Positions 43,727 through 50,712 of a stretch of 64,000 nucleotides of DNA are shown here, one piece after another. Both the position numbers and the translations under genes were made by a program. The notes beneath the pieces were generated by a model that saw only the letters and a program-made list of their open reading frames with translations, was not told the DNA's origin and ran no database searches. The stretch spans positions 5,051,501 to 5,115,500 of the forward strand of contig NZ_CP108143.1 of the NCBI RefSeq assembly GCF_036206005.1, given 5' to 3'. Each line of letters opens with the position of its first letter. Within the stretch, counting starts at the first letter, position 1. Origin of the DNA: Streptomyces sp. NBC_00178 (lineage in GTDB: Bacteria; Actinomycetota; Actinomycetes; Streptomycetales; Streptomycetaceae).

Positions 43727-44704
43727 ATGCAGCCTAGGAACATGTCCATGAGCGGCGTCGTCGACCTCGCCGCTGTGAAGGCGGCCGGCGAGGCCAAGGC
43801 GAAGGCGGAGCACGCCCGCGCCGAGTCCGCCCGGCAGGGTGGGACCGGCGCCGTGTCCCCCGCCTCCCTGGTGATCGACGTCGACGAGGCGGGCTTCGAG
43901 ACCGACGTCCTCCAGCGCTCCACCGAAGTCCCGGTCGTCATCGACTTCTGGGCCGAGTGGTGCGAACCGTGCAAGCAGCTCGGCCCGCTCCTGGAGCGCC
44001 TCGCCGTCGAGTACAACGGCCGCTTCCTGCTGGCCAAGGTCGACGTCGACGCCAACCAGATGCTGATGCAGCAGTTCGGCATCCAGGGCATCCCGGCCGT
44101 CTTCGCCGTGGTGGCGGGGCAGGCCCTCCCGCTCTTCCAGGGCGCGGCGCCGGAGAGCCAGATCCGGCAGACGCTCGACCAGCTGATCCAGGTCGGCGAG
44201 GAGCGGTTCGGCCTCACCGGGATCGTCGTCGACGCCGAGGCCGGGGCCGGTGACACGGAGACCGGCCCCGCCGAGGTGCCCGCGGGGCCGTACGACGCGC
44301 TGCTGGAGACCGCCGCGCAGGCGCTGGACGCCAACGACTTCGACGGCGCGGTCCAGGCGTACCGGAGCGTCCTGGCCGACGATCCGCTGAACACCGAGGC
44401 GAAGCTGGGTCTGGCGCAGGCCGATCTGCTGGGCCGGGTGGCGGGCATGGACCCCCAGCGGGTCCGCACGGCGGCGGCCGAGAACCCCGCCGATCCGGCG
44501 GCGCAGATGGACGCCGCCGACCTGGACCTCGTCGGCGGCCACGTCGAGGACGCGTTCGGACGGCTCGTCGAGACGGTCCGCCGCAACTTCGGTGACGACC
44601 GCGACGCGGTGCGGGTACGGCTCCTGGAGCTCTTCGAGGTGATCGGCCCCGACGACCCGCGCGTCGTCGCGGCCCGGACCGCCCTGGCACGCGTCTTGTT
44701 CTGA
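43727..44704 (+). CDS. Thioredoxin-TPR co-chaperone (YbbN/CnoX-like)
   Basis: Cytosolic protein of 325 aa. A 45-residue Ala/Lys/Glu-rich head precedes a thioredoxin fold (about 48-165) and TPR-like helices (about 200-325: LLETAAQALDANDFDGAVQAYRSVLADDPLNTEAKLGLAQADLLGRV). The redox motif is WCEPC (78-82) rather than WCGPC; YbbN/CnoX proteins act as oxidative-stress holdases. ATG 43727 has GGGAGG about 8 nt upstream. It is followed by a strong terminator, so it is monocistronic. Confidence 0.9.
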   Translation: MQPRNMSMSGVVDLAAVKAAGEAKAKAEHARAESARQGGTGAVSPASLVIDVDEAGFETDVLQRSTEVPVVIDFWAEWCEPCKQLGPLLERLAVEYNGRFLLAKVDVDANQMLMQQFGIQGIPAVFAVVAGQALPLFQGAAPESQIRQTLDQLIQVGEERFGLTGIVVDAEAGAGDTETGPAEVPAGPYDALLETAAQALDANDFDGAVQAYRSVLADDPLNTEAKLGLAQADLLGRVAGMDPQRVRTAAAENPADPAAQMDAADLDLVGGHVEDAFGRLVETVRRNFGDDRDAVRVRLLELFEVIGPDDPRVVAARTALARVLF

Positions 44705-44713
44705 TGTGACAAC

Positions 44714-44746
44714 ACGGCCGTGGCGCCCTCCGGGGACCACGGCCGT
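44714..44746 (+). terminator. Terminator after the thioredoxin-TPR gene
   Basis: Perfect 10-bp arms ACGGCCGTGG (44714-44723) and CCACGGCCGT (44737-44746) with a 13-nt loop, followed by TTTC. It lies 9 bp after the stop. Confidence 0.85.
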
Positions 44747-45304
44747 TTTCGCGGGCGAACGACAACGAATGCCCCTGCTTTACCAAAACTTGATAAAAGT
44801 ACTCAGTGTTACTGGCAGTAAATCGCCTCCCGGGATCTGTCCGGTTGAGGGTGGAATTCCTCCTGTTCGCGCTCCCCTCCGGGGCCACCCTGTGTGGCCG
44901 GGCGGTATCGCCCTGTCGTCCCCCGGTTATCGGGCCGTTACTAGCGAGTAACGACCCCCCTTGTGTCATGGCCGCGAATGCACCACGATCGGCCACGCTC
45001 GGTCCAATACCCGCCGGCCCGACGTCCAGTCGCGCAGGCGGATCAGTTGGGTCCCCACCGGGTGGTCGGCGGCAGTGGCGCCGATCGCGGACAGGGGGGT
45101 TCCTGCCCCTGGGCAGGGCCTGTCCGAACCGGCCGCGCAGACGCGTGGCCAGTGGTTGTCGCTCGGGGGTGATCGCCGGTGATTCGGATGCGGTACGCGC
45201 CTCCGGTCCGGGCGCTCTCCTTCCCGAGGACGTAGCACTTCTCCCATCCCAGGGCGGGCACGATGCCCGTACCGGAGATGTACGTCCGAGAAGGAGGAAA
45301 TTCT
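44747..45304 (+). promoter_or_regulatory. Long leader with two TTACT/AGTAA palindromes
   Basis: These 558 bp hold no believable gene; codon-position bias and ribosome sites are absent. An AT-richer patch at about 44775-44823 contains palindrome TTACTG-G-CAGTAA (44809-44821). A second palindrome has 7-bp arms CGTTACT (44936-44942) and AGTAACG (44947-44953). They share the TTACT/AGTAA half-site, 130 bp apart. The region should contain the promoter of the DUF6230 operon, but I cannot fix -35/-10 boxes. Confidence 0.55.
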
Positions 45305-45946
45305 ATGAGTTCGCAGGTTCGCGGTGGTACCAGATGGAAGCGTTTCGCTCTGGTCATGGTGCCGAGCGTCGTCGCGACCGCCGCTGTCGGCGTCGGTCTG
45401 GCGCAGGGTGCGCTCGCCGCGTCGTTCAGCGTCTCCGGTCAGAGCTTCAAGGTCAGCACCGACAAGCTCGTCGGTAAGGACTTCGTCCAGTACGGCAGCG
45501 TCGCTGTCGGCAAGGACCTCAAGGGCAACGACGCTGCGCACCCGGTTGCCGTCTCCGGCTTCAGCAGCGCCACGATCACCAACATGTGCCAGTCGGTGGT
45601 CACGCCCGACCTGCCCTTCGGTCTCGGCAGCGTCAGCCTCGAGCTGAACGCGGGCACCGACCCGAAGAGGCCCGTCGAGGCGACGAACCTCTACCTCGAC
45701 GTGGCCCAGCTGGACGCGGACGCGTACTTCGAGAAGATCGACATCGGCGTCGCAGCCGGTTCGGTCGGCAAGCCGGGTATCCAGTCCGGCACCGAGAAGG
45801 CCGTCAACCCCAACGGCTTCGCGCAGCGCGCCGAGACGGCGACGCTGAGCAACGTGGAGCAGACGGCGTGGGCGACCACCGCCGGCACCTTCAAGCTGAG
45901 CAACCTCAGCCTGAAGCTGCACAAGGGCGTCAAGGAGTGCTTCTAA
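45305..45946 (+). CDS. DUF6230 family exported protein
   Basis: Protein of 213 aa with an N-terminal membrane or signal segment (about 15-38, ending GALAA). A beta-rich domain follows with repeated short strands (SGFSSATITNMCQSVV; TNLYLDVAQLDADAYFEKIDIGV; TAGTFKLSNLSLKLHKGVKECF). Homologues are sometimes labelled cholesterol esterase; no Ser-His-Asp triad or GxSxG motif is present, so I reject that. ATG 45305 has an excellent AAGGAGG at 45291-45297. It is first in an operon with a DUF6114 membrane protein and a secreted protein. An envelope or lipid-binding role is inferred from topology only. Confidence 0.85.
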   Translation: MSSQVRGGTRWKRFALVMVPSVVATAAVGVGLAQGALAASFSVSGQSFKVSTDKLVGKDFVQYGSVAVGKDLKGNDAAHPVAVSGFSSATITNMCQSVVTPDLPFGLGSVSLELNAGTDPKRPVEATNLYLDVAQLDADAYFEKIDIGVAAGSVGKPGIQSGTEKAVNPNGFAQRAETATLSNVEQTAWATTAGTFKLSNLSLKLHKGVKECF

Positions 45947-45956
45947 GCACTCGCCC

Positions 45957-45994
45957 GGGTGGCCGGAGCGTCCCGTGAGGGCCTCCGGCCGCCC
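45957..45994 (+). repeat. Hairpin between DUF6230 and DUF6114 genes
   Basis: 12-nt arms GGGTGGCCGGAG (45957-45968) and CTCCGGCCGCCC (45983-45994) with one wobble pair and a 14-nt loop, 10 bp after the DUF6230 stop. It could reduce read-through or stabilise the upstream message. Confidence 0.6.
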
Positions 45995-46041
45995 ACCCCT
46001 TCTCTTCTCACAGCAGTACCGGTTCCAGGGAGCTGTTTTCC

Positions 46042-46605
46042 ATGAGCCCCGAGTCCACAGGGCAGAACGAGCACTACCTCACCGTCTACCGGCGGGGATT
46101 CCGCACCTGGCGGGGTAACCGGCCGTTCTGGGCGGGCCTGTTCACCATCTTGGGTGGTCTACCCATCGCGTACTTCCCGTACGCCAACATGCACCTCGGC
46201 AACATGACGATCGCGATGTCGACCACCGCGGGTGCGGGGTCGCTGATCATCGGGGTCCTGCTCGTCACGCTGGGCCTCACCATGTGGTTCCACCACATCG
46301 TGCGGGTGTTCGCCGGTGTCGCCGCGATCCTGCTCGCGCTGATCTCCATACCCGTCGCCAACATCGGCGGCTTCATCATCGGCTTCGTCTTCGCGCTCCT
46401 CGGCGGAGCCCTCTCCATCGCCTGGGTCCCGGGCGAGGCGAAGGCCGCCGCGGCGGGCGCTCCGGAGAAGTGGACGCAGCAGGACGACGACGCCCGGGCG
46501 CCGGAGTACGGCCAGGAGCTGCACGGCGCGGCCGCGGTCCCGCCGCAGCCCGCGCAGTTCGACGGGACGGTCGAGGCCGACGGCGGGAGGCATCGTGCGG
46601 GGTGA
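46042..46605 (+). CDS. DUF6114 family membrane protein
   Basis: Protein of 187 aa with three to four transmembrane helices (about 29-48, 57-80, 86-102, 106-125), then a hydrophilic C-terminal tail of about 60 residues inside the cell. It has the conserved start RGFRTWRGNRPFWAGLFTILGGLPI. Its end overlaps the next gene by 11 bp. It probably anchors the two exported proteins of the operon. Function is unknown. Confidence 0.86.
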   Translation: MSPESTGQNEHYLTVYRRGFRTWRGNRPFWAGLFTILGGLPIAYFPYANMHLGNMTIAMSTTAGAGSLIIGVLLVTLGLTMWFHHIVRVFAGVAAILLALISIPVANIGGFIIGFVFALLGGALSIAWVPGEAKAAAAGAPEKWTQQDDDARAPEYGQELHGAAAVPPQPAQFDGTVEADGGRHRAG

Positions 46606-47866
46606 CGACACGCAGACGAACGACTCCGGGCAGGACGTGTTCCCGGAGCGAAGAGGACCCCGGCACGCGGCCCCCAGGAAGTCGCTGCTGACGAAGCTCC
46701 ACATGCCCGCGGGCAAGAAGGCGTTCGCGCTCGCCGCGATGCCGACCGCGGTCTTCGTGGGGATGGGTCTCACCCCCAAGCTGGCGATGGCCGACGACAG
46801 CACGGACATCCCGTTCGCGCCCGGCCCCTGTGTGACCCGCTCCGACGAGCCGGCCGAGTCGCAGGAGCCCGAGGCGAAGCCGACCCCGAGCGCCACGCCG
46901 TCCGACGAGGCGGGCAAGGACGACGGGTCCGGCGAGGACGGCGGTACGGGCGGCAAGGACGAGACGGCCGGGCCGAAGCCTTCGGCGAGCGCGTCCGCGA
47001 CCCAGGCGCCCTCGGCGGCCCCTGACGGCCAGGACGCCCCGACGGCGACCCCCGCGCCCACCGAGTCGAAGAACCCGCTCGACCCGCTGGGCGTCGGCGA
47101 CGCGCTCAAGGACCTCCTCGACGGACCGGACAAGGAGACGGCCGAGCCGTCCCCCAGCGCCACCGCGCAGACTCCCGAGCCGTCGAAGAGCACCACGCCC
47201 GCCAAGCCGGCGGAGAAGGCCGTGGACGCGGCGAAGGACACGGTCGACAAGACCACCGACGCCATCCGTGAGGCCGCCGACAAGGCCGGCAAGGACGTCG
47301 AGGAGCTCGACGAGGACGTCAAGGGCCTCGACCCGGTGAAGGACGAGGACATCCCGGACGGAGCCAAGGAGCGCTTCCCCTGCCCGACCGCCGACCCCAA
47401 GGCGCTCGCCGCGGCCGACCTGGAGCAGGGCATCCCGCTGCTCCCGGACGACCCGTGGATCCTGGAGACCTCGAAGCTCACGCTCACCGGGCTCGACTAC
47501 CACGGCATCGTCGAGGTGAAGACGTACGGCGGCAAGGTCAAGAAGGTCCTCAAGTTCACCGCCGACACCATCGACATCAGGGACCTCCACCAGCTGACGA
47601 AGGGCCCGGCGGGCACGACCGGCCACGTCAAGGCGGAGGAGGGCTCGACGTCCACCATCCGCAACGGCACGGTGACGATGTACACGGAGAAGCTGAAGGG
47701 CAACCTCTTCGGCATCATCCCCATCACCTTCAGCCCGGAGAGCCCGCCGCCGCTGAACGTACCGTTCGCCTTCTTCACCGACGCCGAGGTGACCCAGGCC
47801 GGCCAGTTCGGCGGCTCGCTCAAGGTCCCCGGGTTGCAGAACTACTTCACCGGCGGCAACGGCTAG
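46595..47866 (+). CDS. Secreted protein with acidic linker and C-terminal beta domain
   Basis: Protein of 423 aa. After a basic head there is a signal segment (about 45-66, ending PKLAMA). A long Pro/Ser/Thr/Ala/Glu/Asp-rich region of about 180 residues follows, with an Ala/Lys/Asp helix (VDAAKDTVDKTTDAIREAADKAGKDVEEL). The C-terminal beta domain (about 260-423) has strands such as KLTLTGLDYHGIVEVKTYG and VLKFTADTIDIRDL. GTG 46595 has GGGAGG upstream and lies inside the DUF6114 gene. The beta domain loosely resembles that of the DUF6230 protein, so both may bind the same ligand; this is inference. Confidence 0.8.
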   Translation: MRGDDTQTNDSGQDVFPERRGPRHAAPRKSLLTKLHMPAGKKAFALAAMPTAVFVGMGLTPKLAMADDSTDIPFAPGPCVTRSDEPAESQEPEAKPTPSATPSDEAGKDDGSGEDGGTGGKDETAGPKPSASASATQAPSAAPDGQDAPTATPAPTESKNPLDPLGVGDALKDLLDGPDKETAEPSPSATAQTPEPSKSTTPAKPAEKAVDAAKDTVDKTTDAIREAADKAGKDVEELDEDVKGLDPVKDEDIPDGAKERFPCPTADPKALAAADLEQGIPLLPDDPWILETSKLTLTGLDYHGIVEVKTYGGKVKKVLKFTADTIDIRDLHQLTKGPAGTTGHVKAEEGSTSTIRNGTVTMYTEKLKGNLFGIIPITFSPESPPPLNVPFAFFTDAEVTQAGQFGGSLKVPGLQNYFTGGNG

Positions 47867-47900
47867 CCGGTGGTCCGGACCCGTCCGGGAGCCGCACAGC

Positions 47901-47941
47901 ACTGTGGCCCGCCCCCGTTCCCACGGGGTGCGGGCCACAGT
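47901..47941. terminator. Bidirectional terminator between secreted-protein gene and pyk
   Basis: 12-bp outer arms ACTGTGGCCCGC (47901-47912) and GCGGGCCACAGT (47930-47941) continue into an inner stem CCCCGT/ACGGGG (47913-47918 with 47923-47928). Only one base bulges (47929). It serves both convergent genes. Confidence 0.88.
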
Positions 47942-47960
47942 CGTGTGCGGGGGCGGGACG

Positions 47961-49388
47961 TCAGACGCCCTCGCCGCCCAGGTGGTGCACCCGGACCATG
48001 TTGGTGGTGCCGGGGACGCCGGGGGGCGAGCCGGCCGTGATGACCATCGTGTCGCCGCCGCTGTAGCGGTTCAGCTTCAGCAGCTCGGCGTCCACCAGGT
48101 CGACCATGGCGTCCGTGTTGTCCACGTGCGGCACGACGTACGACTCGATGCCCCAGCTCAGGGCGAGCTGGTTGCGGGTCGACTCCTCCGTGGTGAAGGC
48201 GAGGATCGGCTGGGCGGTGCGGTAGCGCGACAGGCGGCGGGCCGTGTCACCGGACTTGGTGAAGGCGACCAGGGCCTTGCCGTCGAGGAAGTCCGCGATC
48301 TCGCACGCCGCGCGTGCCACCGCACCACCCTGCGTACGGGGCTTCTTGCCCGGCACCAGCGGCTGGAGGCCCTTGCCGAGGAGCTCCTCCTCGGCGGCGA
48401 CGACGATCTTCGACATCGTCTTGACCGTCTCGATCGGGTACGCGCCGACGGAGGACTCCGCGGACAGCATGACCGCGTCCGCGCCGTCCAGGATCGCGTT
48501 GGCGACGTCCGAGGCCTCGGCGCGGGTCGGCCGCGAGTTGGTGATCATCGACTCCATCATCTGGGTCGCCACGATCACCGGCTTGGCGTTGCGGCGGCAC
48601 AGCTCGATGAGCCGCTTCTGCACCATCGGGACCCGCTCGAGCGGGTACTCGACGGCCAGGTCGCCACGCGCGACCATGACGCCGTCGAACGCCGCGACGA
48701 TGCCCTCCATGTGCTCGACGGCCTGCGGCTTCTCGACCTTGGCGATGACGGGGACCCGGCGGCCCTCCTCGTCCATCACCTTGTGCACGTCCTTGACGTC
48801 CTCGGCGTCCCGCACGAAGGACAGCGCGACCAGGTCGCAGCCCATCCGCAGGGCGAACCGCAGGTCCTCGACGTCCTTGTCGGACAGCGCGGGGACGTTG
48901 ACGGCGGCGCCCGGCAGGTTGATCCCCTTGTGGTCGGAGACGACACCGCCCTCGATCACGATGGTGGTGACCCGGGGGCCGTCCACCGAGACGACCTTCA
49001 GCTCGACGTTGCCGTCGTTGATCAGGATCGGGTCGCCCTTGGCGACGTCGCCGGGCAGCCCCTTGTAGGTGGTGCCGCACACCGACTTGTCGCCGGGGAC
49101 GTCCTCGGAGGTGATGACGAACTCGTCCCCGCGGACCAGCTCGACGGGGCCCTCGGCGAACTTCGCGAGGCGGATCTTCGGTCCCTGGAGGTCGGCGAGG
49201 ACGCCGACCGCGCGGCCGGTCTCGGCGGCGGCCTTGCGGACCCTGTCGTAACGGCCTTGGTGCTCCTCGTGGGTACCGTGACTGAAGTTGAACCGGGCCA
49301 CGCTCATGCCGGCCTCGATCAGAGCGACGAGCTGCTCATGGGAGTCGACGGCGGGACCGAGGGTGCAGACGATTTTGGAACGGCGCAT
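47961..49388 (-). CDS. pyk: Pyruvate kinase
   Basis: Last step of glycolysis, phosphoenolpyruvate plus ADP to pyruvate plus ATP; 475 aa. It has MRRSKIVCTLGPA, ARFNFSHGTHEEH, the active-site stretch VPVIAKVEKPQAVEHM, MVARGDLAVE and PVIVATQMMESMI, all standard. The allosteric C-domain is complete. ATG 49388 (MRRSKIV) is chosen over an upstream in-frame ATG. It lies 74 bp downstream of ackA on the same strand, with palindrome CGGAATATTCCG (49418-49429) between them. S. coelicolor has two pyruvate kinases; this position would be the second one. Confidence 0.96.
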   Translation of the reverse strand: MRRSKIVCTLGPAVDSHEQLVALIEAGMSVARFNFSHGTHEEHQGRYDRVRKAAAETGRAVGVLADLQGPKIRLAKFAEGPVELVRGDEFVITSEDVPGDKSVCGTTYKGLPGDVAKGDPILINDGNVELKVVSVDGPRVTTIVIEGGVVSDHKGINLPGAAVNVPALSDKDVEDLRFALRMGCDLVALSFVRDAEDVKDVHKVMDEEGRRVPVIAKVEKPQAVEHMEGIVAAFDGVMVARGDLAVEYPLERVPMVQKRLIELCRRNAKPVIVATQMMESMITNSRPTRAEASDVANAILDGADAVMLSAESSVGAYPIETVKTMSKIVVAAEEELLGKGLQPLVPGKKPRTQGGAVARAACEIADFLDGKALVAFTKSGDTARRLSRYRTAQPILAFTTEESTRNQLALSWGIESYVVPHVDNTDAMVDLVDAELLKLNRYSGGDTMVITAGSPPGVPGTTNMVRVHHLGGEGV

Positions 49389-49417
49389 GGGGCGGATCCT
49401 ATCGGTTTGTTTCACTG

Positions 49418-49429
49418 CGGAATATTCCG
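49418..49429. promoter_or_regulatory. Palindrome CGGAATATTCCG between ackA and pyk
   Basis: A perfect 12-bp, AT-centred palindrome 30 bp upstream of the pyk start, conspicuous in GC-rich surroundings. It may be an operator for an internal pyk promoter. Confidence 0.45.
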
Positions 49430-49462
49430 GCTGGTGGAAGATACAAAGGGGCGGAGGCTCGC

Positions 49463-50671
49463 TCAGTTGTGAACCAAGGAGAAGGTCTGGCCCGCGATCT
49501 CCAGCTCCTCGTCCGTAGGCACGACCGCGACCGCGACCCGGGAGTCGTCGGGCGAGATCAGCCGGGGTTCGCCGGACCGCACGGCATTGCGGTCCGCGTC
49601 CACCGCCAGGCCGAAGAGCTCCAGCCCGGCCAGCGCAGCCTCGCGTACCGGAGCCGAGTTCTCCCCGACCCCCGCCGTGAACACCACCGCGTCCACCCGG
49701 CCGAGCACCGCCGCGTAGGCGCCGATGTACTTCTTCAGCCGGTGGATGTAGACGTCGAACGCGAGGGCGGCCCGCTCGTCGCCCTCGTCCACCCGGCGCC
49801 GGATCTCCCGCATGTCGTTGTCACCGCAGAGACCGGCCAGGCCGCTCCTCTTGTTCAGCAGGACGTCGATCTCGTCGGCCGACATCCCCGCCACCCGCTG
49901 CAGGTGGAAGGTGACGGCCGGATCGACGTCTCCCGAGCGCGTACCCATGACCAGCCCCTCCAAGGGGGTCAGCCCCATCGAGGTGTCCACGCACCGGCCG
50001 CCCGCCACCGCGGACGCGGAGGCGCCGTTGCCCAGGTGCAGCACGATCACGTTCACCTCGTCCACGGGCCGGCCCAGCAGCTCCGCCGTCCTGCGCGACA
50101 CGTAGGCGTGCGAGGTGCCGTGGAATCCGTAGCGCCGGATGCGGTGGGCGTCGGCGGTCTCGACGTCGATCGCGTAGCGCGCGGCGTACTCCGGCATCGT
50201 CGTGTGGAACGCCGTGTCGAAGACCGCGACCTGCGGCAGGTCCGGCCGCAGCGCCCGCGCGGTCCGGATCCCGGTGATGTTGGCCGGGTTGTGCAGCGGG
50301 GCCACCGGGACCAGGCGCTCGATCTCCTCCAGCACCTCGTCGGTGATCAGCGCGGGCTCGCTGAACCGCAGCCCGCCGTGCACCACCCGGTGGCCGATCG
50401 CGGCCAGCTCGGGGGAGTCGAGCCCGAGCCCGTCCGCCGCCAGCTCCCCGGCCGCGGCGTTCAGCGCCTCCTCGTGGTCGGCGATCCGCCCGGCGCGCTC
50501 CCGGGGCTTTCCGTCACCGGTCAACGGCGTGTGCACCAGCCGGGACTCCGGCTCGCCGATCCTCTCGACCAGCCCGGTGGCCAGCCGGGAGCGGTCGCGC
50601 ATGTCCAGCAGCTGGTACTTCAGCGACGAGGAACCGGAATTGAGCACGAGTACGCGGTGGGCGTCTGTCAT
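49463..50671 (-). CDS. ackA: Acetate kinase
   Basis: Acetyl phosphate plus ADP to acetate plus ATP; 402 aa from this start. It has NSGSSSLKYQLLDM, GHRVVHGG, FDTAFHTTMP, RYGFHGTSHAYVS, LHLGNGASASAV, MGTRSGDVDP and FTAGVGENS, all intact. ATG 50671 has GGAGG 10 nt upstream. An alternative ATG at 50716 overlaps the pta stop by 4 bp and would add 15 residues; both have ribosome sites. It acts with pta upstream in overflow metabolism and acetyl-phosphate production. Confidence 0.95.
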   Translation of the reverse strand: MTDAHRVLVLNSGSSSLKYQLLDMRDRSRLATGLVERIGEPESRLVHTPLTGDGKPRERAGRIADHEEALNAAAGELAADGLGLDSPELAAIGHRVVHGGLRFSEPALITDEVLEEIERLVPVAPLHNPANITGIRTARALRPDLPQVAVFDTAFHTTMPEYAARYAIDVETADAHRIRRYGFHGTSHAYVSRRTAELLGRPVDEVNVIVLHLGNGASASAVAGGRCVDTSMGLTPLEGLVMGTRSGDVDPAVTFHLQRVAGMSADEIDVLLNKRSGLAGLCGDNDMREIRRRVDEGDERAALAFDVYIHRLKKYIGAYAAVLGRVDAVVFTAGVGENSAPVREAALAGLELFGLAVDADRNAVRSGEPRLISPDDSRVAVAVVPTDEELEIAGQTFSLVHN

Positions 50672-50712
50672 GGAGCGGGAACCTCCGCTGGTCGGGTCGG
50701 TGGACGTCGCCG

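Noticed and set aside
44706..45263. Several short frames in the long leader before the DUF6230 gene.
   Set aside because: No ribosome sites, no codon-position GC bias and no recognisable sequence.
45305..45946. Cholesterol esterase label used for DUF6230 homologues.
   Set aside because: No GxSxG, no catalytic triad, and the size and beta-rich pattern do not fit an alpha/beta hydrolase.
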